In this document: one piece after another, positions 1 to 7,089 of the stretch | Layout: each line of letters begins with the position of its first letter | How positions within the stretch are numbered: position 1 is the stretch's first letter | Source of the DNA: Nitriliruptoraceae bacterium | GTDB lineage: Bacteria; Actinomycetota; Nitriliruptoria; Nitriliruptorales; Nitriliruptoraceae | Assembly (NCBI GenBank): GCA_007131525.1 | Contig: SLQK01000087.1 | Span: forward strand, 1 to 18,227 | Reading direction: 5' to 3' | DNA length: 18,227 nucleotides | The notes under the pieces: generated by a model | Databases searched by the model: none | What the model saw: only the letters and a program-made list of their open reading frames with translations | Told to the model about the DNA's origin: nothing | Translations under genes and position numbers: made by a program

Positions 1-1
1 C

Positions 2-439
2 AACACCCTGGAGGACGGCTCCCTGCTCGGCGTGGTCCGCGCGCACGGCTGCATCTGGGTCGCGACGCGACCAGGGACCGTGCTGGAGCTCGAGGTGGGT
101 TTCGACGGCTGCGAGCTCGCCGCGGTCGATGCGTGGCTGTCCGCGACCCCGGACGTCGATCCCGCCCGGGTCCCGTCGGGACGCCGCACGGTGGCCGAGG
201 ACCGGTGGCACCCCTACTACGGCGACCGCGTCCAGGAGCTCGTCGTCATCACCCTGGACCGCGACCTCGAGGAGGTCATGCGCATCCTCGACGCCTGCCT
301 GCTCACCGACCGGGAGCTGGCCGAGGGCGAGCAGGGCTGGCTCACCTGGCCCGACCCCTTCGCCGCCTGGCTCGGCGAGGAGTCCGCGTTCCTCGGCAGC
401 GCGGCTGCCGGCCCCCACCTGGATGAGGAGGCGCCATGA
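2..439 (+). CDS. CobW/YciC-family zinc GTPase, C-terminal part (5' truncated)
   Basis: The reading frame is open from the left edge of the window, so the gene begins outside and only about 145 C-terminal residues are present. What remains matches the CobW C-terminal domain: an RAHGCIWVATRP stretch at its start, then GDRVQELVVITLD and the acidic-leucine segment DACLLTDRELAEG, ending in WPDPFAAWLG. The G-domain with Walker A and the CXCC zinc motif would lie upstream and cannot be checked. Known family members are zinc metallochaperone GTPases, often induced by zinc shortage. Its stop overlaps the start of the L31 type B gene by four bases (ATGA), so the two are co-transcribed and probably translationally coupled. 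That pairing favours a zinc role over a cobalamin role. An internal GTG at 32 is not the real start. Confidence 0.82.
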   Translation, partial: NTLEDGSLLGVVRAHGCIWVATRPGTVLELEVGFDGCELAAVDAWLSATPDVDPARVPSGRRTVAEDRWHPYYGDRVQELVVITLDRDLEEVMRILDACLLTDRELAEGEQGWLTWPDPFAAWLGEESAFLGSAAAGPHLDEEAP

Positions 440-690
440 AGGACAGCATCCACCCCGAGTATCGCCCCGTGGTCTTCCGCGACCGTGCCGCTGGCTCCGC
501 GTTCCTGACCCGGTCGACGGCGACCAGCACCACCACGGTCACCTGGGAGGACGGGGTCGAGTACCCGGTGGTCGACGTGGAGATCTCCTCGGCAAGTCAT
601 CCCTTCTATACCGGCAAGCAGGTCATCGTCGACACCGCCGGCCGCGTAGAGCGGTTCAACCGGCGCCACCGCAGCGCCGCCGCCGACTGA
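436..690 (+). CDS. rpmE2: 50S ribosomal protein L31 type B (zinc-independent)
   Basis: This 84-residue protein carries the L31 type B signature: an IHPEYRPVVFRD start, the FLTRSTATS segment, VEISSASHPFYTGKQ in the middle and DTAGRVERFNRR near the end. It has no cysteine at all, so it lacks the CXXC zinc ribbon of ordinary L31 and is the zinc-free paralogue. Known bacteria swap this form into the large ribosomal subunit when zinc is scarce, freeing zinc from the other form. The ATG overlaps the stop of the CobW-type gene upstream, indicating one transcript. The expected Zur operator would lie before the upstream gene, outside the window. Confidence 0.95.
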   Translation: MKDSIHPEYRPVVFRDRAAGSAFLTRSTATSTTTVTWEDGVEYPVVDVEISSASHPFYTGKQVIVDTAGRVERFNRRHRSAAAD

Positions 691-770
691 CGGCCGGTCG
701 CCTGCGTTCGGATCGCCGGTGGGTGCCGTGCTGCACGATCGCGCACCTGTGCTCGGTGACGCGGCACGCG

Positions 771-776
771 TAGCAT
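771..776 (+). promoter_or_regulatory. Putative -10 element TAGCAT before the quinone oxidoreductase gene
   Basis: TAGCAT fits the actinobacterial TANNNT -10 pattern and sits 28 bases before the GTG start in the 114-base gap after rpmE2. No convincing -35 is visible. The same TAGCNT form recurs before five other transcription units in this window, which is the main support. Confidence 0.4.
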
Positions 777-804
777 CCGCGCACACGGAGCGGGAGGAGC
801 GCGC

Positions 805-1764
805 GTGCGTGCAGCGGTGGTGGAGCGGCTCGAAGGTCCGTCGGCGATCCGGGTCATCGAGCACCCGGAGCCGACCGGCGAGGGGGTGCGGATCGCGGTC
901 ACCGCGGCCGGGGTGACCTTCCCCGACGCCCTGCTGACCCGCGGGCGGTACCAGCTCCGTCCCGAGCCTCCCTTCGTGCCCGGCTCCGAGGTCAGCGGCG
1001 TGGTGATCGACGCGCCCGACGGCTCCGGCCTCGCGGCAGGGCAACGGGTGGCTGCGTTCCCGGGGCTCGGCGGCTTCGCGGAGCGCGTGCTCGTGCCGCC
1101 CCACCTGGTGTTCCCCCTGCCCGACGAGGTGGACACCGAGGTGGCTGCGGGGTTGCCGATGAACCTGCTGACGGTCCACTTCGCGCTGCTCGACCGCGGT
1201 CGCCTGCGCGCCGGTGAGCGCGTGCTGGTGCACGGCGCGGCGGGCGGCATCGGCGTCGCGGCGATCCAGCTCGCTGTCGCCCGCGATGCGGAGGTCATCG
1301 CGGTCACCTCGACATCCGAGAAGGCCGAGGTCGCACGCACCGCGGGTGCGCAGCACGTCGTCGAGGCGGCGGGGTTCCGTGACGCCGTCCACGAGCTGAC
1401 CGGCGGAGAGGGCGTCGACGTCGTCCTCGACCCGGTCGGCGGCGACCGGGTCACCGACTCGCTGCGCTGCCTGCGCCGCCGTGGGCGGCTGCTCGTCGTG
1501 GGGTTCACCGCCGGCGCCATCCCCGAGGTGAAGGTCAACCGGCTGCTGCTCAACAACCTCGACGTGGTCGGGGTCGGCTGGGGCGCCCACTGGCTCGCCG
1601 AGCCCGGCTACCCGGCCCGGCAGTGGGCCGAGCTGCTGCCCGACCTACGTGCGGGCCGGCTGCTGCCGCCCATCGGCGCGCGGTACCCCTTGGAGGACGC
1701 GGCCGAGGCGGTCGCCTCCCTGGAGGAACGCCGTGCCGTCGGCAAGGCGCTGCTGGTGCTGTGA
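805..1764 (+). CDS. NADPH:quinone oxidoreductase-like MDR enzyme
   Basis: This 319-residue protein belongs to the zinc-free quinone oxidoreductase branch of the medium-chain dehydrogenase/reductase superfamily. It has the GroES-like N-terminal half, with VTFPDALLTRGRYQ and PFVPGSEVSGVV near residues 32-70, and a Rossmann half with the nucleotide-binding motif HGAAGGIG at residues 143-150. The sequence DVVLDPVGGD follows around residue 205. The structural and catalytic zinc ligands of alcohol dehydrogenases are absent. Known relatives reduce quinones or enones with NADPH in the cytoplasm; the substrate here cannot be told. The GTG start follows a GGAGGAG-type ribosome site at about 792-799. 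It stands alone, converging on the membrane-anchored protein gene downstream. Confidence 0.9.
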   Translation: MRAAVVERLEGPSAIRVIEHPEPTGEGVRIAVTAAGVTFPDALLTRGRYQLRPEPPFVPGSEVSGVVIDAPDGSGLAAGQRVAAFPGLGGFAERVLVPPHLVFPLPDEVDTEVAAGLPMNLLTVHFALLDRGRLRAGERVLVHGAAGGIGVAAIQLAVARDAEVIAVTSTSEKAEVARTAGAQHVVEAAGFRDAVHELTGGEGVDVVLDPVGGDRVTDSLRCLRRRGRLLVVGFTAGAIPEVKVNRLLLNNLDVVGVGWGAHWLAEPGYPARQWAELLPDLRAGRLLPPIGARYPLEDAAEAVASLEERRAVGKALLVL

Positions 1765-1777
1765 GGAGCGCCGGTCA

Positions 1778-1792
1778 CCGTGCCGAGCACGG
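1778..1792. terminator. Small hairpin between convergent genes
   Basis: CCGTGC and GCACGG form a perfect 6-bp stem with a 3-base loop in the 33-base gap between the tail ends of the quinone oxidoreductase and the membrane-anchored protein genes. It could act as a bidirectional terminator, but there is no T-run, so the call is weak. Confidence 0.25.
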
Positions 1793-1797
1793 CGCCA

Positions 1798-2271
1798 TCA
1801 CGAGCCGTCGACCGCCACGTCGTGGACGCACCACGGACCATCGCCCCGCCGCAGTTCGACCGTGATCCGGGCCGGGAACCCGTCCTCCAGCGTCAGCGAT
1901 CCGCCCACCTCGGCGAAGCTGCGGCCGTCGACCTCGACCGTGGTGAGGTACTGGCCCTGCGAGCGGGGGACCTCGGGATGCGGCGGGTCATCCGGGCGGC
2001 AGGCGAAGGGTGCCAGCGCGGCACCGGACCGCGCGGCGTCGAGGTAGGCGTTCGCGACGTCGACGGGTGCGGTGACCTGCTCCAGCGCCCGGGGCGCGAC
2101 GATCGCGACCAGGGCGGCACAGCCGCCGAGGAGCGCCACCAGCAGCACGCCGGCGACGAGCAGCGCACGGCGGGTGGCGCGCCGGCTCCCCCGGTCGACC
2201 GCGCGGCGACGCGTGGGTGGGCCACCCGGCGGTGGGGGTGGCGCCGGTGGGCCCGGCGTCGCCCCGGTCAC
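1798..2271 (-). CDS. Membrane-anchored protein of unknown function
   Basis: I do not recognise this 157-residue protein. It has a proline- and glycine-rich N-terminus (residues 5-19), a basic stretch rich in Arg (21-35), one hydrophobic segment at about 36-59, then a roughly 95-residue soluble domain. By the positive-inside rule the C-terminal domain is outside the membrane; its cysteines at 91 and 148 could form a disulfide. LLGGC inside the hydrophobic segment looks like a lipobox, but hydrophobic residues continue after the Cys, so a plain membrane helix is more likely. The GTG start overlaps the stop of the upstream HAD gene (GTGA), implying co-translation. The compact C-terminal domain resembles small secreted DUF4878-like folds only in general character; I make no functional call. 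Confidence 0.72.
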   Translation of the reverse strand: MTGATPGPPAPPPPPGGPPTRRRAVDRGSRRATRRALLVAGVLLVALLGGCAALVAIVAPRALEQVTAPVDVANAYLDAARSGAALAPFACRPDDPPHPEVPRSQGQYLTTVEVDGRSFAEVGGSLTLEDGFPARITVELRRGDGPWCVHDVAVDGS

Positions 2272-3032
2272 GACAGGTAGGTGGCGACCCGGGCCGCGAG
2301 CGCGGCTTCGTCCTCCACCGGTAGCGCGACCTCCTCGAGGTCGTCGACCACCACGTCGGCGCCGTGTGCGCGGAGCTCCTCGGCCATCCCCTCCCGGTCG
2401 ATGCCGATGACCAGGCCGAACCCGCCCCGCTTGCCGGCCTGGACCCCGGCCTGGGCGTCCTCGACCACCACGGTGCGCTCCGGCGTGGCATCGATCCGAC
2501 GGGTGGCCTCCAGGAGCGAGGCCGGATCGGGCTTGCCGGGCAGGCCGAGCTCACCGGCGACCACCCCGTCGACCCGCGCCTCGAACAGCTCCAGCAGACC
2601 GGCGGTCTCCAGCACGGGACGGCAGTTCCGGCTGGCGGAGAACACCGCGGTGCGGATGCCGTTGGCGTGGAGCCGACAGATCAGCTCGACGGTCGAGGGG
2701 AACACGACCACACCGTCCTGCTCGAGGGTGGCCAGGAAGGCGTCGTTCTTGCGCTCGCCGAGGGCGACGATCGTGTCCTCGTCCACCTCGACGCCGCGGC
2801 TGACCAGGAAGTCCTTGACCCCGTCCAGCCGCGGCTTGCCATCCACGTACCGCAGGTAGTCCTGGCCGGTGAAGGGGCTGTGGTCCTCGTCGGGATGGTC
2901 GTCCCGTTCGGCGAGGTAGCCGTCGAACAGCCGCTTCCAGGCGGCACGGTGGACCGAGGCGGTGTCGGTGATGACGCCGTCGAGGTCGAAGATGACCGCG
3001 TCGAAGCGGTCGGGGTCGAGGGTGAACGTCAT
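2268..3032 (-). CDS. Beta-phosphoglucomutase family HAD hydrolase (Rv3400-like)
   Basis: This 254-residue HAD-superfamily protein has the nucleophile motif FDLDGV with Asp16 and Asp18, a cap domain with FTGQDYLRYVDGKPR (about 54-68), motif II FSASRN with Ser132, Lys167 in GKPDP, and the metal-binding pair Glu191-Asp192 in VVEDAQAG. This layout is that of beta-phosphoglucomutase-type enzymes, which interconvert beta-glucose 1- and 6-phosphate through an aspartyl phosphate. The closest pattern I know is mycobacterial Rv3400, usually beside a GH65 trehalose/maltose phosphorylase; no GH65 gene is here, so the substrate is open and simple phosphatase activity is possible. I chose the ATG at 3032 because homologues begin just before the FDLDGV strand; the frame stays open upstream to 3479 but that part is low-complexity. 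It is followed by the membrane-anchored protein in a 4-base overlap. Confidence 0.9.
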   Translation of the reverse strand: MTFTLDPDRFDAVIFDLDGVITDTASVHRAAWKRLFDGYLAERDDHPDEDHSPFTGQDYLRYVDGKPRLDGVKDFLVSRGVEVDEDTIVALGERKNDAFLATLEQDGVVVFPSTVELICRLHANGIRTAVFSASRNCRPVLETAGLLELFEARVDGVVAGELGLPGKPDPASLLEATRRIDATPERTVVVEDAQAGVQAGKRGGFGLVIGIDREGMAEELRAHGADVVVDDLEEVALPVEDEAALAARVATYLS

Positions 3033-3072
3033 CGGCGCTCCGCCTGTTGTCGTTGTGGCCTCAGCCTGTTCC

Positions 3073-3324
3073 GGCCACGCACCGCATGCAACCGCAGGGT
3101 GCTGGCCGCGTGGACAGGGTGCAGGGGATCCGGCGACGTCCACCTCCGCCCGGTGGACGCGGCTCCGGCCTGCAGGGCCGCCGGGGGGAGCCTCTGGCGG
3201 CTCCCCCCGGAGAGAAACAGCAGACTGCCGCTGGTTCTCGCCTCCCCAGCGGCGCTGCCACCTCCGCACCGCCGACGGGGCACGACTTCCAGCGGCATGC
3301 GGCTGCTTCTCGCACAGGTCGTGC
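3073..3324. other. Hairpin-rich intergenic region, possible structured RNA or leader
   Basis: The 470-base gap between divergent genes (3033-3502) holds a run of inverted repeats. Perfect stems are at 3137-3144/3152-3159 (8 bp, loop 7), 3166-3170/3176-3180 (5 bp, loop 5), 3181-3192/3199-3210 (12 bp, loop 6), 3227-3234/3246-3253 (8 bp, loop 11) and 3280-3286/3318-3324 (7 bp). A bulged stem pairs 3073-3083 with 3098-3107. None is followed by a T-run on either strand. Terminators are not expected between divergent genes. The run lies upstream of the likely P450 promoter, so if transcribed it would be a long minus-strand leader of the HAD gene or a separate RNA. I found no match to cobalamin, SAM, c-di-AMP, tmRNA, SRP or RNase P consensus pieces. 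Base composition alone could produce some of these stems. Confidence 0.35.
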
Positions 3325-3428
3325 GGGGGCCGACCGCGGGCCAGCCGACGGAGCGATGACTCGCGCCCACCGTGGGGGCGCGGCACGGGGTCGCAGGCGC
3401 CGACCCCGGCCGCCGCGGACCCCCGCGG

Positions 3429-3434
3429 TAAGGT
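3429..3434 (+). promoter_or_regulatory. Putative -10 element TAAGGT before the P450 gene
   Basis: TAAGGT fits TANNNT and lies 68 bases before the P450 ATG in otherwise almost AT-free sequence. It is flanked on the left by the small inverted repeat CCGCG/CGCGG (about 3414-3428). There is no clear -35 hexamer. Confidence 0.35.
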
Positions 3435-3502
3435 CGGTGCAGGTGAGGGTCCGGCGTGGGCGCGGGGACGCGCGGCCACGGGACCCGGGCAGGGAGGTCA
3501 CC

Positions 3503-4987
3503 ATGGCTCGCGCGTTCACCGCCCCGAGACCCGCGTCGTACGCACCGGTGCCACCGCCGATCACCCGGCGCCGCTTCGACGGGCCCCTGCCGCCGGGGCC
3601 TGGGATGGGGGTGCCCGGGGTCAGCCTGGCTCGGTTCCTGGCCGATACGCCGGGGTTCCTCCTGCGGCTGCAGCGCCGTTACGGCGACGCGGTGTCCTTC
3701 AGCCTCAACGGCCAGCTGTTCCTGGGCCTGTTCGCCCCGGAGATGGTCGAGGGGGTGCTGGTGCGCTCCTCGCGGTCCTTCGTCAAGGGCGTCGGCTTCG
3801 AGCGCATGCGCAAGGTGCTCGGGGAGGGGCTGCTGACCAACGAGCAGCCGATCCACCTGCGGCACCGCCGGATGATGCAGGCGCCCTTCCACCGGGAGCG
3901 GCTCGACGGCTACGCCGCGACCATGGCGGCCTCGACCGCGACGGAGCTGGCGACCTGGCAGCACGGCGCCACCGTGCCCGTCGGACCACGGATGATGGCC
4001 CTGACCCTCGACATCGTGGCACGCACCCTGTTCGGCACCGACGCCCGCGAGCACGCCGATCGCATCGCCCACTCGATGGAGATCGCGATCGACCGGATCG
4101 AGCGCACGATGCTGCCAGGTCTCGACCGGCTGGATCGGGTGCCACTGCCGTGGTTCCAGGCCTTCCCGCGGGCAGCCGACGACCTCGCCGAGGTCGCGGA
4201 GCAGCTGATCGCCGAACGTCGGGTCGCAGCCGGGCACGGCAGCCCGGGACCGGGGGAGGCGGTGCCCGCCCCGGAGACCGCAGCCTTCGACCCCCGACGG
4301 GACGACCTGCTGGCCCTGCTGCTGGCGATGCGTGACGACGACGGTGGCGGGCTCGACGACGACGAGGTCCGCGACGAGGTGCTCACCCTGATCCTCAGCG
4401 GCCACGAGACGACGGCCAACGTGCTGACCTGGGCCCAGGCCTACCTCGCCACCGCACCCGAGGTCCGCCAGGCGCTGGAGGCGGAGGCCGACGAGCAGGC
4501 CTGGCTCACCGAGGGGCGCGCACCGAGCGTCGAGGAGGTCATGTCCGCGGAGGTCGCGGGGCTGGTGCTGGCCGAGTCGCTGCGGCTCGCCCCACCGGTG
4601 TGGGTCGCCCCGCGGCGTGCCCTCGAGGACGTCGAGGTGGCCGGGGTCGCCGTCCCGGCCGGGGCGCACGTGCTGGTCAGCCAGTACGTCACCCACCGGG
4701 ACCCGCGCTGGTTCCCCGACCCGGAACGCTTCGACCCGTGGCGGTGGCGCGAGCGCCCGGAGCGTGACCTCCCGCGGGGGGCCTACACGCCCTTCGGGGG
4801 CGGCAACCGCCGCTGCCTCGGCGAGCACTTCGCCCTGCTCGAGTCGCGCATCATCCTGCTGGCGATCGCCCGGCAGCTGCGGCTCGAGCCCTCCGACCCG
4901 CGCCACCCCGTCCCACCCGCCCAGCCACGGGCGACCTACCGGCCGCGGGGCCGGGTGCCGATGCGGGTGACGCGGCGCGCAGGCTGA
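3503..4987 (+). CDS. Cytochrome P450
   Basis: This 494-residue protein is a complete cytochrome P450. It shows the I-helix oxygen-activation motif SGHETT with Glu302 and Thr303/304, the K-helix ExxR as Glu358-Arg361, the PERFDPWRW meander region, and the heme loop FGGGNRRCLG with the cysteine ligand Cys438. The N-terminus has no membrane anchor, so it is a soluble bacterial enzyme. The pattern, with RRMMQAPFH in the C-helix region, resembles bacterial P450s often labelled pentalenene oxygenase-like or CYP4/CYP102-clan, which hydroxylate lipids or terpenoids; the substrate cannot be read from sequence. No ferredoxin or reductase gene lies nearby, so electrons must come from elsewhere. The ATG at 3503 follows AGGGAGGT at 3491-3498, which decides the start; the frame is open to 3047 but that part is intergenic. 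Confidence 0.94.
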   Translation: MARAFTAPRPASYAPVPPPITRRRFDGPLPPGPGMGVPGVSLARFLADTPGFLLRLQRRYGDAVSFSLNGQLFLGLFAPEMVEGVLVRSSRSFVKGVGFERMRKVLGEGLLTNEQPIHLRHRRMMQAPFHRERLDGYAATMAASTATELATWQHGATVPVGPRMMALTLDIVARTLFGTDAREHADRIAHSMEIAIDRIERTMLPGLDRLDRVPLPWFQAFPRAADDLAEVAEQLIAERRVAAGHGSPGPGEAVPAPETAAFDPRRDDLLALLLAMRDDDGGGLDDDEVRDEVLTLILSGHETTANVLTWAQAYLATAPEVRQALEAEADEQAWLTEGRAPSVEEVMSAEVAGLVLAESLRLAPPVWVAPRRALEDVEVAGVAVPAGAHVLVSQYVTHRDPRWFPDPERFDPWRWRERPERDLPRGAYTPFGGGNRRCLGEHFALLESRIILLAIARQLRLEPSDPRHPVPPAQPRATYRPRGRVPMRVTRRAG

Positions 4988-5043
4988 CCAGCACCACCCG
5001 CGAGGTGGCCCCCGTCGTCCGGACGGGCCGTCGCTGCTCGGAC

Positions 5044-5049
5044 TAGCGT
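5044..5049 (+). promoter_or_regulatory. Putative -10 element TAGCGT before the CoA-transferase gene
   Basis: TAGCGT lies 42 bases before the ATG in the 104-base gap after the P450 gene. It matches the TAGCNT form found before other genes here and suggests the CoA-transferase has its own promoter rather than depending only on P450 read-through. Confidence 0.42.
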
Positions 5050-5091
5050 GCTGCTGAGCCGTTCAGCCACGGAGACCCCGGGGGGGTGACG

Positions 5092-6387
5092 ATGTCGTTC
5101 CAGTCCATGTATCGGGAGCGCAAGCGCGAAGCGTCGGAGGCGATCTGGCTGGTGCAGGACGGGGACACGATCGTCGTCCCGATCGCTGCGGGCGAGCCAC
5201 CGGCGCTGCTCCGTGCCCTGTCGGAGCACCGGCGGGAGTTCCGGGACGTGACGGTGTTCCAGATGCTGCCGCTCCACCAGCCCGACTACTTCGACCCGGA
5301 GACCACCGAGCACGTGCGCCACAGCTCGCCGTTCGTCGGGGGCCCCAGCCGTGCCGGCGTCCACGAGGGTTGGATCGACGTCGTCCCCTCGCACTTCTCC
5401 GAGGTACCACGACTGATCCGCCGGGGCCTGGTGCCCACGGATGTGGTGTTCGCCCACGCCTCCCCGATGAACGAGGACGGGATGCTGGCGATCGGGCTGT
5501 CCCCCGACTACACGATGGCGGCGATCGAGAAGGCCCAAAGGGTGGTGCTGGAGGTCAACCCCCAGGTGCCCTTCGCCCACGGCCCCTGCCGCGTGCACAT
5601 CTCCCAGGTCACCGCGGTGGTGGAGAACGACGAGCCGCTGATCGAGATCCCTCCGACGACGATCGGTGACGTGGAACGCGCGATCGCCGGGTACATCGGC
5701 GAACTGGTCCCGGACGGCGCGACCCTGCAGATCGGGATCGGGGCGATCCCCGACGCGGTCGTGCAGCAGCTGGCGTCGAAGCGCGACCTCGGCATCCACA
5801 CCGAGATGTTCGGCGACGGCATCCTCACGCTGCTCGAGGCGGGGGTCGCCACCAACCGCCGCAAGAACCGCCATCCCGGGGTGACGATCGCCACCTTCGC
5901 GCTGGGCTCGCACCGGCTGTACGACTACCTCGACGACAATCCGACGGTGCAGATGCACCCGGTCGACGTCACCAACGACCCCGTGCTGGCCGGCCAGAAC
6001 GACCGCCTCCACTCGATCAACGGCTCGCTCCAGGTCGACCTGATCGGGCAGTGCGGTTCGGAGACCCTGGCGCACAAGCCCTACTCGGGCACCGGCGGCC
6101 AGTTCGACTTCATCCGGGCGGCGAACCGTTCCGAGGGCGGCCGCTCCTTCATCGTGCTGCCCTCGACCGCCAGGGGCGGCACGATCTCCCGCATCGCGCC
6201 GACCCTGGCCCCCGGGACCCACGTGACCACGAGCAAGAACGACGTGGACCACGTCGTCACCGAGTACGGGGTGGCACAGCTGCGTGGGAGGACCCTGCGG
6301 GAGCGGGCCCGGGCGCTGATCGCGATCGCCCACCCCGACTTCCGTGCCGAGCTGAGCGAGGCAGCCGAGCAGCTCGGGCTGGTGTGA
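5092..6387 (+). CDS. Acetyl-CoA hydrolase/transferase family, 4-hydroxybutyrate CoA-transferase-like
   Basis: This 431-residue protein belongs to the class I CoA-transferases of the acetyl-CoA hydrolase/transferase family. The motif GIHTEMFGDG contains the predicted catalytic glutamate, Glu238, which forms the glutamyl-CoA thioester. TLQIGIGAIPDAV lies before it, and the later SGTGGQFDF and STARGGTISRI loops line the CoA site in known members. This pattern fits 4-hydroxybutyrate or butyrate:acetyl-CoA transferases better than plain acetyl-CoA hydrolases. The enzyme would move CoA between short acyl groups in the cytoplasm. An in-frame GTG two codons upstream (5086) is an alternative start; the ATG has a G-run at a normal ribosome-site distance. 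It follows the P450 gene by 104 bases, and a functional link is possible but unproven. Confidence 0.92.
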   Translation: MSFQSMYRERKREASEAIWLVQDGDTIVVPIAAGEPPALLRALSEHRREFRDVTVFQMLPLHQPDYFDPETTEHVRHSSPFVGGPSRAGVHEGWIDVVPSHFSEVPRLIRRGLVPTDVVFAHASPMNEDGMLAIGLSPDYTMAAIEKAQRVVLEVNPQVPFAHGPCRVHISQVTAVVENDEPLIEIPPTTIGDVERAIAGYIGELVPDGATLQIGIGAIPDAVVQQLASKRDLGIHTEMFGDGILTLLEAGVATNRRKNRHPGVTIATFALGSHRLYDYLDDNPTVQMHPVDVTNDPVLAGQNDRLHSINGSLQVDLIGQCGSETLAHKPYSGTGGQFDFIRAANRSEGGRSFIVLPSTARGGTISRIAPTLAPGTHVTTSKNDVDHVVTEYGVAQLRGRTLRERARALIAIAHPDFRAELSEAAEQLGLV

Positions 6388-6429
6388 CCACCGGCTCGTC
6401 CGCGGCGTCGCCCGCGACGACGCGCGCCC

Positions 6430-7089
6430 TCACCCGCTGCCGACGGTGACGCGCTCGGTCGTCAGGCGGCGCATCCGCTGCAGCGCCCGGGCGTAGAAGC
6501 GCAGCTGGGTCGGCCGGCCGAACACCGCGAACCCGGCCCGGACCACCGGGTTGGCGATGTCCCCGGGCTGGGAGTAGGCGGCCATACGGAACGACACCCG
6601 CCCCGAGCCGATGTCCTTGACCACCTCGTAGTCCATCTGCCCGCGCTCGAGGTGGCCCTGGAGGGTCCGGTAGTGCCAGGCGAAGCGGTGCACCACCGCG
6701 CCGCCCTCCACATCCGGTCCGTCAACGACCCCACCGACGCGCACCCCCATGGGGAAGCGCAGCCCCGCGAAGCGACCCACCAGCAGCATGTCCCTGCCCT
6801 CGAGCGGCGCGGCGGCGTCGTAGACGGCCCGCACGAGGGCGGGGTCCGCGACCTCGTAGGTCCACAGCAGCTGTCGGGCGACGGCGAAGGCCCCACCCGC
6901 CACCGGCGGCCCCGGCGGTTCCGAGGGCAACTCGAGCCGGTGCCGGTCCGCCCGCCAGGACGGGTCTGCAGCGGCCTGCTCCCAGCTCATGGGGGTGAAG
7001 TTGACCTCGAGCCGGGCCAGCCGCTCGAAGCGCGCGCGGGCCGAGCCCGGCACCGGAGCCGTGCTGACCAGACGCCCGGCGCCGCTCAC
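6430..7089 (-). CDS. DUF1990 family protein, downstream copy
   Basis: This is a roughly 219-residue DUF1990 protein. Recognisable parts are VNFTPMSWEQA near residue 30, the MGVRVGG strand, and the FAWHYRTLQGHLERGQMDYEV block around residues 135-155, followed by VSFRMAAYSQPGD and a C-terminal helix ending QRMRRL. No biochemical role is established for the family; it looks like a small ligand-binding or SRPBCC-like beta fold, which is inference. I chose the GTG at 7089 because it overlaps the stop of the preceding DUF1990 gene by four bases (GTGA) and begins just before the conserved region. The frame is open to 7182, but that would duplicate 97 bases of the upstream gene. There is no strong ribosome site, consistent with translational coupling. 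Confidence 0.8.
   Translation of the reverse strand: MSGAGRLVSTAPVPGSARARFERLARLEVNFTPMSWEQAAADPSWRADRHRLELPSEPPGPPVAGGAFAVARQLLWTYEVADPALVRAVYDAAAPLEGRDMLLVGRFAGLRFPMGVRVGGVVDGPDVEGGAVVHRFAWHYRTLQGHLERGQMDYEVVKDIGSGRVSFRMAAYSQPGDIANPVVRAGFAVFGRPTQLRFYARALQRMRRLTTERVTVGSG

Noticed and set aside
217..1590. Long minus-strand open frame (457 residues) opposite the L31 and oxidoreductase genes
   Set aside because: It is antisense to recognisable genes, has low-complexity Arg/Gly/Asp/His-rich composition and no family motif; long antisense frames are expected at this GC content.
1798..2271. Lipoprotein reading of the small membrane protein (LLGGC as lipobox)
   Set aside because: The Cys is at residue 51, well inside a hydrophobic segment that continues to about residue 59, so a membrane helix explains it better.
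3073..3324. Known RNA classes (cobalamin riboswitch, tmRNA, RNase P, SRP RNA, 6C RNA)
   Set aside because: None of the conserved boxes of these RNAs was found on either strand. The C-run of the main hairpin is in the stem and not in the loop, unlike 6C RNA.
3047..3502. N-terminal extension of the P450 protein to 646 residues
   Set aside because: The extension is low-complexity, covers the hairpin cluster, and a strong AGGGAGGT site precedes the ATG at 3503, where homologues start.
3029..4906. Minus-strand open frame of 625 residues opposite the P450 gene
   Set aside because: The plus strand encodes an intact P450 with all motifs; the antisense product has no recognisable domain.
6388..6429. 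Terminator between the CoA-transferase and DUF1990 genes
   Set aside because: Only a 5-bp stem (CGTCG/CGACG at 6406-6419) without a T-run is visible, too weak to list as a feature.
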